Below the pieces are notes generated by a model. That model searched no databases. It had not been told where the DNA came from and was given only the letters and a program-made list of their open reading frames with translations. A program made the translations under genes and the position numbers. From Flavobacteriales bacterium (lineage in GTDB: Bacteria; Bacteroidota; Bacteroidia; Flavobacteriales_F; PHOS-HE28), in contig JAEUSU010000031.1 of the NCBI GenBank assembly GCA_016788635.1, forward strand, positions 1 to 45,985: a stretch of DNA of 45,985 bases, in the 5' to 3' direction. The first letter of the stretch is position 1. The number at the start of each line of letters is the position of its first letter. Shown here one piece after another: positions 14,803 to 23,633 of the stretch.

Positions 14803-15630
14803 ATGCGTGACCTCTTCCGCTTCCTTTACCGCATCCGGGACACGCTCCTGTTCCTGCTGCTTCTGGTGGTGGCATTGGTGCGCCTTTTCAGCGGCAACAT
14901 GCATCATCGAGCGCAAGCGCTCACCTCCAGTACGGCGATCGTGGGCGATCTGTACTCCTGGCGGGCCGATGTGGCCGGTTATGCCTCTCTACGTGATGTG
15001 AACACCGCGCTGGCACAGGAGAACGCCATGTTGCGTGCCCGAATACCATACGTAGCCACTGACACGGCAAGCTCACCGCCCATGGTGGACAGCCTGGGGC
15101 ACACCCTATTCCGCTTCCTTCCCGCACAAGTGATCAACAGCACCGTGCTGAAACAGAAGAACTACCTCACGCTCAACAAGGGCGCACGCGATGGCATTGT
15201 GCCCGGCATGGGTGTGATCGGCACACACGGCATCCTGGGTGTCACTTGGAACTCGAGCGCGAACTTCACCACGGTGGTGAGCATACTGAACACCGACCTG
15301 AGCAGCAGCGTGAAACTGGCATCATCCGGGCATTTTGGACTGCTTGTGTGGGACACCTCGGACCCGCAGCGCGCGCACGTGCGGGATATCGCCACACACG
15401 TGCCCGTAGCACCGGGCGACACCGTGAGCACACGTGGCGGGGATGGCGTATTCCCGGCCGACATCCCCGTAGGCATTGTGGAATCCGTGCTGGAAGAAGC
15501 CGGAAGCAACTACCACCTGATCCTCATCCGGTTCACCGAGGACATGTCACGCAGCGGTGTGGCCTATGTGGTGAACGACCTGCAACGGGCCGAGCGTGAT
15601 TCACTGCACCAACGGATCTCCACGCCATGA
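14803..15630 (+). CDS. mreC: rod-shape determining protein MreC
   Basis: A 275-residue bitopic protein: a short cytoplasmic N-terminus, one transmembrane helix (about 14-30, TLLFLLLLVVALVRLF), a periplasmic coiled coil (DVNTALAQENAMLRARI), and two beta domains (VINSTVLKQKNYLTLNKGA, DGIVPGMGVIGTHGILG, VSTRGGDGVFPADIPVGIV). It bridges MreB/MreD to the PBP2-RodA synthase on the periplasmic side. The frame ends overlapping the mreD start by four bases (ATGA), which indicates translational coupling. Length and order are typical of Bacteroidota. Confidence 0.95.
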   Translation: MRDLFRFLYRIRDTLLFLLLLVVALVRLFSGNMHHRAQALTSSTAIVGDLYSWRADVAGYASLRDVNTALAQENAMLRARIPYVATDTASSPPMVDSLGHTLFRFLPAQVINSTVLKQKNYLTLNKGARDGIVPGMGVIGTHGILGVTWNSSANFTTVVSILNTDLSSSVKLASSGHFGLLVWDTSDPQRAHVRDIATHVPVAPGDTVSTRGGDGVFPADIPVGIVESVLEEAGSNYHLILIRFTEDMSRSGVAYVVNDLQRAERDSLHQRISTP

Positions 15631-16151
15631 TCGGTCAGGTGGTCGGCAACATCCTGCGGTTCCTGTTCCTGATCCTCCTGCAGGCTTTGGTACTGGACCA
15701 TCTGGACGTGGCCAATGGCATGGTGGTACCCAGCCTGTATGTCCTCTTCGTGTTGATGCTTCCCTTCGAACTACCCGCATGGGCCCTGTTGCTACTGGGT
15801 TTCGGCACCGGCTCGGTGATGGATGTGTTCACCAGCACCCCGGGCATGCATGCCGCCGCTTGCACCGTGCTGGCTTATGCCCGCCCTCATGTGCTCCGCT
15901 TGATCGCCCCGCGCGAAGGGTATGAGTTCGGCCTGCAGCCCACAGTGCAGGACATGGGGCTCTCATGGGCATTCACCTACATCGGCCTGCTGGTGTTGCT
16001 GCACCATTTGACACTCTTCCAGCTGGAGGCTTTCGGATCGGGATCCTGGTGGCGCACCCTGCTGCGCATCCTGCTCAGTTCCACCGCCACCCTGCTACTG
16101 TGCCTGCTGGCCCAATGGCTCACCGCGCGCCCGGTACGCGGCCGCACATGA
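15627..16151 (+). CDS. mreD: rod-shape determining protein MreD
   Basis: A 174-residue polytopic inner membrane protein with about five transmembrane helices (ILRFLFLILLQALVLDHL, VVPSLYVLFVLMLPFELP, ALLLLGFGTGSVMDVF, WAFTYIGLLVLLHHLTLF, ILLSSTATLLLCLLAQWL). MreD is poorly conserved in sequence; the call rests on helices, size, the N-terminal DHLDVANGMVVPSLYV pattern usual in Bacteroidota, and its place between mreC and PBP2. It overlaps both neighbours by four bases (ATGA at each end), so the three genes are translationally coupled. Confidence 0.92.
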   Translation: MIGQVVGNILRFLFLILLQALVLDHLDVANGMVVPSLYVLFVLMLPFELPAWALLLLGFGTGSVMDVFTSTPGMHAAACTVLAYARPHVLRLIAPREGYEFGLQPTVQDMGLSWAFTYIGLLVLLHHLTLFQLEAFGSGSWWRTLLRILLSSTATLLLCLLAQWLTARPVRGRT

Positions 16152-17998
16152 ACCTCGAAAGCCGCAAGTACGTGCTGGCCGCAGGTGTGCTGCTGGTGAG
16201 CCTGGTGTTCATCCTGCGCCTCTTCTGGGTGCAGGTGGTGGACGGCAAGTGGAAGGCGGAAGCGGCGAACATCTCCGAGCGAAAGATCACGGTCTTCCCT
16301 TCGCGCGGGCTCATCCTGGACCGCCATGGCGAGCTTATGGTGGCCAATACCCCGGTGTATGACATCATGGTGGTTCCGAAGGACGTCCGGCCCTTTGATA
16401 CCCTTGCGTTCTGTTCCCTGGTGGATGTACAGCTGCCCGAGGTGCGCAAGCGGCTTCACGATGCGCGTCGTTATTCAGTGCATAAGCCCAGCGTGTTCGA
16501 GAAGCAGATCACGGCCGAACAATATGCATCGATCGCCGTGCACCTGCACCAATACCCCGGCTTCTATGGGCAGAGCCGCACATTGCGCACGTATCCGCCA
16601 CACGCCGCACCCCACATGCTGGGCTACTTGAGCGAGGTGGATGCGCGCAAGGTGGAAAAGGACCCCTACTACAAGCCCGGTGATGTGATCGGTGTGGGCG
16701 GACTTGAACAGCAGTATGAACACGAACTCCGTGGCCAGCGCGGTGTGAAGTATGTGGTGGTGGACGTGCACAACAACATACAAGCCCCTTACAAGGACAG
16801 GCAGTACGACACCCTCGCACATGCCGGATCGAACCTGTACACAGGTGTGGACCTGCGCATCCAGCAGCTGGGCGAGCAGCTCATGGTGAACAAGAAGGGC
16901 AGCATCGTGGCCATCGACCCCAAGACCGGGGAGATCCTGTGCCTGGTGAGCTCTCCCGCCTATGATCCGGAGCTCCTGGTGGGCCGCGTGCGCAACACCA
17001 ACTATGGCATCCTCCAGCGCGACCCCATCAAGCCCTTGTTCGATCGCGCATTGCAGGCACAGTATCCTCCGGGGTCCATCTACAAGATCGTGCAAACGCT
17101 CATCGCCCTGCAGGAAGGTGTGATCACCCCGAACACGGGATTCCCCTGCAACAAATCGCTGGTGGGCTGCCATGCGCACCCCAACGCAGGCGACATCATC
17201 CATGCCATCCAGTACTCCTGCAACCCTTACTTCTACATGGTGTTCAAGCGGCTGGTGGAACGCGGGCAGAACAAGAACAACCGCTTCAAGGACGCGGCGT
17301 TGGGGCTGGACAACTGGCATGCGCACATGCTCCGGTTCGGCATGGGACAGCGCCCACCGGTGGACCTGCCCAGCGCCAAAGGCGGCAACATCCCAGGGCC
17401 TTCCTACTACGACCGCAAGTACGGCAAGGAGCGCTGGGCTTTCAGCACCATCTATTCGGTAAGTATAGGCCAGGGCGAAGTGCTCGTAGTGCCCATGCAG
17501 ATGGCCAATCTGGCCGCCATTTTCGCCAATAAGGGCTGGTACATCGATCCGCATGTGGTGCGTGCCGTGGGGCACCGGGACAGCCTGGTGCAGGGCCCAC
17601 AACGGCACGATACGGGCATTGACCCCAAGTGGTATGACTTTATCCAGGAAGGCATGCGCCGCGTGGTGGAGGAGCCTGGTGGTACAGCCCGTCAGGCCCG
17701 CGTGAAGGATATCACCATCTGCGGCAAGACCGGTACTGCGGAGAATCCGCATGGCAAGGACCACGCGGTGTTCGTTGCTTTCGCGCCCATGGAGGACCCG
17801 CAGATCGCCATTGCAGTGTATGTGGAGAACTCCGGTTTCGGGGGAACCTGGGCGGCGCCCATCGCCAGTCTGCTGATCGAGAAATACCTGCGTGATACGA
17901 TCACCCGGCCCGAGCTCATGGAGCGCATGCTGAAGGCCGACCTGATCGCCGAGGAGAAGAACTACGTGAAACCCAAGAAAAAACCACGCCGCCCATGA
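16148..17998 (+). CDS. mrdA: penicillin-binding protein 2 (elongasome transpeptidase)
   Basis: A 616-residue class B PBP: short cytoplasmic tail, transmembrane anchor at about 9-29 (VLAAGVLLVSLVFILRLFWV), dimerisation/pedestal region starting near FPSRGLILDRHGELMVAN, and transpeptidase domain from about 245. The three active-site motifs are present: S310-I-Y-K in PPGSIYKIV, S357-C-N in YSCNPYFY, and K527-T-G in ICGKTGTAEN. It cross-links peptidoglycan during cell elongation with RodA as glycosyltransferase. The open frame continues upstream to 15965, but ATG 16148 overlaps the mreD stop (ATGA) and begins right before the anchor. rodA follows, again with a four-base overlap. Confidence 0.96.
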   Translation: MNLESRKYVLAAGVLLVSLVFILRLFWVQVVDGKWKAEAANISERKITVFPSRGLILDRHGELMVANTPVYDIMVVPKDVRPFDTLAFCSLVDVQLPEVRKRLHDARRYSVHKPSVFEKQITAEQYASIAVHLHQYPGFYGQSRTLRTYPPHAAPHMLGYLSEVDARKVEKDPYYKPGDVIGVGGLEQQYEHELRGQRGVKYVVVDVHNNIQAPYKDRQYDTLAHAGSNLYTGVDLRIQQLGEQLMVNKKGSIVAIDPKTGEILCLVSSPAYDPELLVGRVRNTNYGILQRDPIKPLFDRALQAQYPPGSIYKIVQTLIALQEGVITPNTGFPCNKSLVGCHAHPNAGDIIHAIQYSCNPYFYMVFKRLVERGQNKNNRFKDAALGLDNWHAHMLRFGMGQRPPVDLPSAKGGNIPGPSYYDRKYGKERWAFSTIYSVSIGQGEVLVVPMQMANLAAIFANKGWYIDPHVVRAVGHRDSLVQGPQRHDTGIDPKWYDFIQEGMRRVVEEPGGTARQARVKDITICGKTGTAENPHGKDHAVFVAFAPMEDPQIAIAVYVENSGFGGTWAAPIASLLIEKYLRDTITRPELMERMLKADLIAEEKNYVKPKKKPRRP

Positions 17999-19317
17999 AC
18001 AAGCGCGAGCGTGTGGTGGCCAACGTGGACCCCATGCTGCTGGGGCTCTATCTGTTGTTGCTCTTCATGGGCTGGTTCAACATCTACAGCGCCGCCTACG
18101 AACCCGACCATGCCAGCATCTTCGACCTGGGCAAGGAGTATGGCCGGCAGGCCGTTTGGATCGGTGTCGGGCTGTTGCTCCTGGGAGGCATCATGCTGAT
18201 CCGGGGTGCGTTCCTGCAAGACCTGAGCTTTCTGATCTATGCTGTGGTGCTGCTGCTGCTTGTTGCAGTGCTGCTTTTCGGCAAGGTCGTCAACGGCCAA
18301 CGCGCATGGTTCGGGGCGGGCAGCTTCGGTGTGCAGCCGGCGGAGTTCGCCAAGTTCGCCACGGCACTCGCCCTGTCCAAGTACTTGAGCGGGCTGAAGG
18401 TCTTGGCTGGCTGGCGTTCCCGCCTCATCAGCCTGGGGATCATCCTGGCGCCAGTGGCCCTGATCATGCTTCAGCCCGACACAGGCACAGCGCTTGTGAG
18501 CGGCGCCTTCATCCTGGTGCTGTACCGCGAGGGCCTCTCCGGCAACGTGTTGCTCATGGCCATCATCGCTGGCTTCCTTTCCATTGTGGCCCTCATGCTG
18601 CGCGAGTCCACGTTCATTCCACCCTTCACCGACACGGAACTCGGCGGGCATTACCTCCTGGTGGCCATCATCGTGTTCATCTGTATTCTGGGCTGGTTGG
18701 TGGTGCGCAACATGGTCATCAAACGCCTGCGCCGCCGGTACTACAGGCTTATCCTCATCGGTCTGCTGGGCAGCGTGGCCCTCATTGGCAGTCTCGACTA
18801 TGCATTCGAAAAAGTCCTGGCCCAGCACCAACGCGACCGCATCCTGGTGATGCTTGGCCAGATGGAGGACCCACAGGGGCTGGGGTACAATGTGAAGCAA
18901 AGTCAGACGGCCATCGGCTCAGGCGGCTTTTCCGGCAAGGGCTATCTCCTTGGCACGCTCACCAAATACAAGTATGTCCCCATGCAGAGCACGGACTTCA
19001 TCTTCTGCACAGTGGGTGAGGAATGGGGCTTCCTGGGCACGGCTGTGGTGGTCATGTTGTTCACGCTGCTCATCCTGCGCTGCATCTGGATCAGCGATCG
19101 GCAGCGCTCAAGGTTCTCACGCGTATACGCATACTGCGTGGCCAGCATCTTCTTCTTTCACCTCACCATCAATGTGGGCATGACCATTGGACTGGCCCCG
19201 GTGATCGGTATTCCGCTGCCCTTCTTCAGTTACGGGGGCAGTGCCTTGCTCAGTTTCACCATCCTGCTGGGCATCCTCATCCGGCTGGATGCCGAGCGGC
19301 TGACCCTGCTGCGCTAA
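17995..19317 (+). CDS. rodA: peptidoglycan glycosyltransferase RodA (SEDS family)
   Basis: A 440-residue SEDS protein with about ten transmembrane helices, polymerising lipid II glycan strands together with PBP2. Family marks are NGQRAWFGAGSFGVQPAEFA, ILAPVALIMLQPDTGTALV, ESQ-region equivalent NVKQSQTAIGSGGFSGKGYL, STDFIFCTVGEEWGFLGT and the C-terminal IGIPLPFFSYGGSALLSF. The large loop between about residues 195 and 300 is longer and contains two extra hydrophobic stretches, common in Bacteroidota RodA. It ends the rod-shape operon and is followed by a strong hairpin. Confidence 0.95.
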   Translation: MNKRERVVANVDPMLLGLYLLLLFMGWFNIYSAAYEPDHASIFDLGKEYGRQAVWIGVGLLLLGGIMLIRGAFLQDLSFLIYAVVLLLLVAVLLFGKVVNGQRAWFGAGSFGVQPAEFAKFATALALSKYLSGLKVLAGWRSRLISLGIILAPVALIMLQPDTGTALVSGAFILVLYREGLSGNVLLMAIIAGFLSIVALMLRESTFIPPFTDTELGGHYLLVAIIVFICILGWLVVRNMVIKRLRRRYYRLILIGLLGSVALIGSLDYAFEKVLAQHQRDRILVMLGQMEDPQGLGYNVKQSQTAIGSGGFSGKGYLLGTLTKYKYVPMQSTDFIFCTVGEEWGFLGTAVVVMLFTLLILRCIWISDRQRSRFSRVYAYCVASIFFFHLTINVGMTIGLAPVIGIPLPFFSYGGSALLSFTILLGILIRLDAERLTLLR

Positions 19318-19321
19318 CGAG

Positions 19322-19346
19322 CGCGGGGCGCCATGAGCGCCCCGCG
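19322..19346. terminator. GC-rich hairpin between convergent rodA and ppiD
   Basis: CGCGGGGCGC (19322-19331) pairs perfectly with GCGCCCCGCG (19337-19346) around a CATGA loop. No T tract follows on either strand, so it is a terminator-like or mRNA-end structure rather than a classical intrinsic terminator. It lies exactly between two convergent genes. Confidence 0.6.
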
Positions 19347-19368
19347 AAACGTTACGTCCGGTATCCGA

Positions 19369-21459
19369 TCAATAGAATCGGGCACGCTCGTCCACCACAC
19401 CATCCCGCTCACGCAAGGCATTGAACAAGGCACCTTCGGCACGTCCCTGCACACGGTCGGTCAGGGTCTTGCGTTCGGCGTCAGCCAGGGAGAAGTCCTC
19501 GGCAGGTGTGGTTGATGTGACACGTACCACATACACACCATTCTCACCCGCCATGGGCTGGCTCATCTGGCCCTGTGGCAGCGCGAAGATCCGGCCGATG
19601 AGCTCCACCTCGCTGAAGGCGCCCGGTATGTTGTTGCTGTTCAAGGCCATGTCGTTGGCCGTTTGCACGCTCAGGTTCATGGCCGCGGCCAGGGCGTTCA
19701 GGTCCGACTGACCCGCCATCTGCTTCTTGAACGCCTCAGCCTTCTTCTGCTTCACCACCTCACGCGTGAACGCTTCACGCACGTCCTCCAGCTCGGGTGC
19801 TCCCTCCTTCTTGATGCGACGCAGTGCGGCCACAATGTAGCTATCCCCGCTCTGCAGCGGTCCGCTCACCTGGCCCATCTCCGCATTGTTCACCCAGGCC
19901 AGGATGGTGGCGGGCTGGCTGATACCCGGCACGAATCGCTGATCGAGGCGCACATCATCCGCCGGGCGCACCTCCAGGCCGGCCGCTTCAGCGCCTGCCT
20001 TGAATTTCTCCAGGCTGTTGTTGTCCAGGGAGAACTCGTTCGCACGCTTGTAGACGGCATTGAAGGTCGCGGGCGATGGTTTGACGCGGCGGTCCACAGC
20101 ACACAAGCGGCGCTCCTGGCGCTCCCGCTGGCCAAGCACTTCCACGATGTGGTAGCCGTAGGTGGTCTTGCACACGGTGATGGCGCCCACCTTCTCCTCA
20201 AAGCTGGCCTTGGTGAACTCCGGCACCATGCGGTTCTTGTCGAACCACTCGTACACGCCGCCGCTGTTCACACTTCCAGGGTCCTCACTGAACTTGGTCA
20301 CCATGTCCTCGAACTTGCTGCGGTCCTTTTTCACCACGGTGAGCAGGCTGTCCGCACGCTTCTTCTTCTCCGTATCGTTCTCCGCATTGGACATCAACAG
20401 AATGTGCCGCACACGGGCCTCGGGGATGGAAGCCAGCTCCTTGATCTTCACCAGTCGGAGCACATCACCTTCCTGGTAGGGTCCATACACCTCCCCTACG
20501 GAGCCATTCAGGATGGCTTGATCGGTCACCTGGTCTGCTGTGCCTTCCGCGTAGGGGAACACGGTATAGCTCCGTGTATCGCTGTTGGCCAGCACAAAAA
20601 GGGAGTCGTTCATGGCGGCGGCGAAGTCTGCACGCAGGCCCTCGATATCCTTGCGGAGCGCCGCTCTGTCCTCCTCGCTCGCCGTAACGGTGAATGTGAC
20701 GTAATCAAAGCTGCGCGAGGCGGTCTGTTTGTGCTTGCGGTCGTTCTTGTGCTCGCTGTAGTAGCGCTTGAGATCGGCGTCGCTCACCGGGTAAAGGGAA
20801 TCCGGTTCCGAAGCGAAGGATTTCACCACGAACTCGAACGATACCTTGGTGCTGCGCTGGGCGATCTCATCACGGGCCTGCACGCTGTTGGCGAACACGC
20901 TCTTCTTCACCAGGGTGTTGTACTTGGTGTAGAGGCGGCTCTCCACCATGCGCTGGTTCTGAATGCGGTAGTAGGTGGGTGAGCCCTGTTGCACGTTCAC
21001 GAACCACTGGCGCACCTTCTCGGGGTCCACCTGGCCGGTGGCGGGGTTCTGAAAGGCGGGTTGGCTGCGGAAGTCCGGGGAGATGTTGGCGCCGAAGCGG
21101 ATGTCATCGAACTCCTCCTTGCTCAATCCGGTGCCGAAACCGGCGTCATCCGCACGGCGCTTCAGCAGGCGCTCGCGCACGATCTCGTTCCAGGTGCCAT
21201 TGCGCAACTGGTCCATGGAGTTGTTGTCCACCGGCTGACCGAAGTCGTTGCGCAGGGCATCTGCTTCGGTGCTCACGCGCCGCTCAAAGCCGACCTGGTC
21301 CACCGGTTCACCGGCGATGGTGCCGATGGAGCGCTCGTTGCGGCCGAACTGACCGCGGTTGCCAAGTAGGTCGTCCATGATGAACAGGGCGATCGCACCC
21401 CCGACCACAACAATGAGCAGACCGCCCAAGCGGTTGCGGATCTTTCCAATGACAGCCAT
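19369..21459 (-). CDS. ppiD: periplasmic folding chaperone/peptidyl-prolyl isomerase, PpiD/SurA type
   Basis: A 696-residue protein with a single N-terminal transmembrane anchor (about 12-29, GGLLIVVVGGAIALFIMD), a SurA_N-like helical chaperone region (about 45-240), a parvulin PPIase domain at about 346-445 (EARVRHILLMSN, FSEDPGSVNSGGVYEWFDKN, TYGYHIVEVLG), and a second, degenerate parvulin-like or PpiC_2 region behind it. It is anchored in the inner membrane and assists folding of secreted and outer membrane proteins. It has its own promoter inside the gap after the CNNM gene, with an inverted repeat around the -7 box. It closes the coaX-to-ppiD envelope block. Confidence 0.93.
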   Translation of the reverse strand: MAVIGKIRNRLGGLLIVVVGGAIALFIMDDLLGNRGQFGRNERSIGTIAGEPVDQVGFERRVSTEADALRNDFGQPVDNNSMDQLRNGTWNEIVRERLLKRRADDAGFGTGLSKEEFDDIRFGANISPDFRSQPAFQNPATGQVDPEKVRQWFVNVQQGSPTYYRIQNQRMVESRLYTKYNTLVKKSVFANSVQARDEIAQRSTKVSFEFVVKSFASEPDSLYPVSDADLKRYYSEHKNDRKHKQTASRSFDYVTFTVTASEEDRAALRKDIEGLRADFAAAMNDSLFVLANSDTRSYTVFPYAEGTADQVTDQAILNGSVGEVYGPYQEGDVLRLVKIKELASIPEARVRHILLMSNAENDTEKKKRADSLLTVVKKDRSKFEDMVTKFSEDPGSVNSGGVYEWFDKNRMVPEFTKASFEEKVGAITVCKTTYGYHIVEVLGQRERQERRLCAVDRRVKPSPATFNAVYKRANEFSLDNNSLEKFKAGAEAAGLEVRPADDVRLDQRFVPGISQPATILAWVNNAEMGQVSGPLQSGDSYIVAALRRIKKEGAPELEDVREAFTREVVKQKKAEAFKKQMAGQSDLNALAAAMNLSVQTANDMALNSNNIPGAFSEVELIGRIFALPQGQMSQPMAGENGVYVVRVTSTTPAEDFSLADAERKTLTDRVQGRAEGALFNALRERDGVVDERARFY

Positions 21460-21472
21460 ACCGGTTTTTGTA

Positions 21473-21497
21473 TAAGGGTCGCAAATATAGACCCTTA
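21473..21497 (-). other. 8-bp inverted repeat centred on the ppiD -7 box
   Basis: TAAGGGTC (21473-21480) and GACCCTTA (21490-21497) are perfect arms around GCAAATATA. The spacer contains the complete -7 element of ppiD on the minus strand, and the outer arm includes the TAA stop of the CNNM gene. It could be an operator or a terminator-like hairpin doubling as a promoter. Confidence 0.6.
21482..21489 (-). promoter_or_regulatory. -7 box of ppiD
   Basis: On the minus strand the sequence is TATATTTG followed by C, a perfect match to TAnnTTTG. It lies 23 bases before the ATG at 21459, predicting a short leader of about 16 bases. Confidence 0.68.
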
Positions 21498-22775
21498 CCC
21501 CACGCGAAGCCCGGCCTCGGCATCTGCCACCTGTAGCCGGACCAGATCAATACGCCCATGGCCCACTTGCACCACGGTTATGCGGTAGGGGCCTATCACG
21601 AGCTCTTCCCCCGGCGCCGGAAGGCCGCCCGTATGGTGCAGGATGTAGCCCGCCAGGGTGTCGTACTCACCTGACTCGGGTATGCTGAGCCCATGGACCT
21701 CAGCCAGACGCGCCACCTCCAGTCGGCCGCTCAACAGGAACTCCTTTGGTCCCAAGCGCTCCTCCACCTCGTCCCCATGGTCGTGCTCATCCTCGATCTC
21801 CCCTACAATGCTCTCCACCACGTCCTCAATGGTCAACAGGCCGGCCGTTCCACCGAACTCATCCACCACCACGGCCACATGGGTGCGCTGTTTGGTGAAC
21901 ATCTGCAGGACTTGGTCCGCTGGCATGGTGCCGGGTATGAAGTTCACCGGCCGCAGCACATGTCGTATGGACCGGGGCCTACGGAAGACATCGTAGGCAT
22001 GCACATAGCCGATGATATTGTCGATGCTGTCCTTGTATATCAAGATCTTGCCCAGCCCGGTCTCGCTGAAGCGGCGGTGGAGGGTGGCAATGTCCTCCTG
22101 CACCTCTTCGGCCACGATCTCCGCCCGTGGGACCATGACGTCCCTCACCTTGGTATTACTGAGTTCCAGTGTGTTGCGGAAATAGGCGACCTCCGGTTCC
22201 AACTGCTGTGCATCGGTTCCTCGCTGGCTCAATTCACGCAGGAACTCGTTCAGGTCAATACGCCCGAATGCCACCTGGCCCGGCGCGGTCCGGATGCCGA
22301 ACAGCCGAAGGAGCCCCTGGCTCAACCCGGTCATCACGATCATCGGAATCCAAAGCAAAACATAGAGGAACACCAGTGGAACTGCGAACAAGTTCAACGT
22401 GCCATTGGGGTCGAGTTGGAAGAAGGCCTTTGGAAGGAACTCGCTGAATATGAGAATGATTACTGTAGACAAGGTCGTTTGTGTCAAAAGCACGAACACC
22501 TCATTGGCCCAAAATGCTGCGAGGTAAGGCTCCAGGAAACGGGCCATCACAATGCCGTAGATGACCAGGGCAATGTTGTTACCCACCAGCAACGCACCGA
22601 TCACCCGGTTCGGACGGCCCATGAGCCCGCCGAGCAGGCGTGCGCGGAAGGCACCCTGCTTCCGCTCGAGCTCGATCACCAGCCTGTTGCTGCTCACGAA
22701 GGCGATCTCCAAGCCGCTGCATAGCGCAGAGAGCACCATGGCTGAAAGCAGCAACAAGAGGTCGGAACTGTTCAC
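21495..22775 (-). CDS. CNNM/CBS-domain membrane protein (HlyC/CorC type)
   Basis: A 426-residue protein of the hemolysin/CorC family. The CNNM transmembrane domain covers about 1-155 with four hydrophobic segments (LLLLLSAMVLSALCSGLEIAF at the start, IGALLVGNNIALVIYGIVMA, TLSTVIILIFSEFLPKAFF, LFAVPLVFLYVLLWIPMIVM). A CBS pair spans about 205-330 with the signature VVVDEFGGTAGLLTIEDVVE (302-321), and a CorC_HlyC domain closes the protein (about 345-420). Related proteins handle Mg2+ or Co2+ efflux; despite the old name they are not established cytolysins. GldE of gliding bacteria belongs to the same family, but I see nothing that specifies GldE. It lies between the small membrane protein and ppiD. 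Confidence 0.92.
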   Translation of the reverse strand: MNSSDLLLLLSAMVLSALCSGLEIAFVSSNRLVIELERKQGAFRARLLGGLMGRPNRVIGALLVGNNIALVIYGIVMARFLEPYLAAFWANEVFVLLTQTTLSTVIILIFSEFLPKAFFQLDPNGTLNLFAVPLVFLYVLLWIPMIVMTGLSQGLLRLFGIRTAPGQVAFGRIDLNEFLRELSQRGTDAQQLEPEVAYFRNTLELSNTKVRDVMVPRAEIVAEEVQEDIATLHRRFSETGLGKILIYKDSIDNIIGYVHAYDVFRRPRSIRHVLRPVNFIPGTMPADQVLQMFTKQRTHVAVVVDEFGGTAGLLTIEDVVESIVGEIEDEHDHGDEVEERLGPKEFLLSGRLEVARLAEVHGLSIPESGEYDTLAGYILHHTGGLPAPGEELVIGPYRITVVQVGHGRIDLVRLQVADAEAGLRVG

Positions 22776-22823
22776 GTGTGGAACTGCACCAAGCGGCGCA
22801 CCCGGGCGAAGATAGGCGGGGGC

Positions 22824-23048
22824 TCAGCGACGGCCTGCCTGCTGCTCTCGATCGGCCATGGTCTCCAACCTGCCCCGCATGAACCTGCGAAAGGCCCACA
22901 TCGCCGAGCTGATCAACGGGAACCACAGCCACTGCCGGCCTTCTGCGAAGCCATACTGGTAAATGGCATACAGGGCGACCAGCGCAGTGGCGATGGTGAT
23001 CACCATCCAGAACCGCTCCATGATCAGACCTACCCGCTTCATGCGCAT
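22824..23048 (-). CDS. small conserved membrane protein of unknown function
   Basis: A 74-residue protein with two hydrophobic helices (about 11-33, FWMVITIATALVALYAIYQY, and about 40-52, WLWFPLISSAMWAF) followed by a basic tail (RRFMRGRLETMADREQQAGRR). Start ATG 23048 lies 18 bases behind lptC; an internal ATG eight residues later (MERFWMV) is possible. It sits between lptC and the CNNM gene, a place where I recall small membrane proteins of this kind in other Bacteroidota. It may take part in envelope assembly, but this is only inferred from its neighbours. Confidence 0.75.
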   Translation of the reverse strand: MRMKRVGLIMERFWMVITIATALVALYAIYQYGFAEGRQWLWFPLISSAMWAFRRFMRGRLETMADREQQAGRR

Positions 23049-23066
23049 CGAAGGTAACCGAATGCC

Positions 23067-23630
23067 TTACTCGGCAGGTACAGGAGCCTGCAAGGTGCCG
23101 GTGATCCGCCGGATCGTGTACCGGGAGAAATCCTCAGTAGCCTCCATTCCCTCACCGTGCAGGATATCCTCGGCGCGGGTGATGCGCACCGGCCGGTCCG
23201 TGCGGATCAAAGCGCTGTCCTGCGACCAGGTGAGCTGCTCCGTCTCCAAGCGTTCGCCCTTCGCGTTCACGAATACCACATTGCGCTCCACCTCCATCCG
23301 CCGCTGAGCCGGAAGGATCCGACCACTTTCAGCCGTGAGGATGGCACGCTTTACACCCGACCGGTCGAAGAAGGTGAGCTCCAGCCCTCCGTTCAGTTCG
23401 GTCCTGCGCTCTGCCTCCGTACCAAACTCCTCTATGCGTGCGGCCCGCAGGGTGTTGGAGACCACCCCACTGTCACTGAAGGAATACACCGCATTGGTGG
23501 TCATCCTTTCAGGTGCATCCTGCGGCACTTCGATCTGGGCCACACGGTCCAGATCGTTACGGCAGGCTGGCATGCCGAGCGCCATCCCAACGAGCAGGGA
23601 CAGACGCACCGGCGCCCAGGCGGCGGACAT
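23067..23630 (-). CDS. lptC: LPS export protein LptC, lipoprotein form
   Basis: A 187-residue protein with lipobox-like GMPAC (Cys23) instead of the transmembrane helix of Escherichia coli LptC, which is usual in Bacteroidota. The body reads as the OstA/LptC beta-jellyroll: repeated short strands such as LELTFFDRSGVKRAILTAES, MEVERNVVFVNAKGERLETE and ITRAEDILHGEGMEATEDFS. LptC receives LPS from the LptBFG extractor and passes it to the periplasmic bridge. It begins three bases after the TPR gene stop, so it is in the same operon. Confidence 0.9.
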   Translation of the reverse strand: MSAAWAPVRLSLLVGMALGMPACRNDLDRVAQIEVPQDAPERMTTNAVYSFSDSGVVSNTLRAARIEEFGTEAERRTELNGGLELTFFDRSGVKRAILTAESGRILPAQRRMEVERNVVFVNAKGERLETEQLTWSQDSALIRTDRPVRITRAEDILHGEGMEATEDFSRYTIRRITGTLQAPVPAE

Positions 23631-23633
23631 TCG

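Noticed and set aside
13681..14916. Minus-strand open frame of 411 codons antisense to mreB
   Set aside because: Antisense artefact of GC-rich third positions; MreB is beyond doubt.
16475..17764. Minus-strand open frame of 429 codons antisense to PBP2
   Set aside because: No signal or domain; it mirrors the codon bias of the PBP2 gene, whose three catalytic motifs are intact.
15965..17998. Longer 677-residue form of PBP2
   Set aside because: The extension overlaps mreD in another frame; the ATGA junction at 16148 is the natural start.
19663..20982. Plus-strand open frame of 439 codons antisense to ppiD
   Set aside because: His/Leu-rich antisense frame with no motif.
21495..22775. Naming the CNNM/CBS protein as hemolysin or GldE
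   Set aside because: The family name hemolysin is historical, and nothing in the sequence or neighbours distinguishes GldE.
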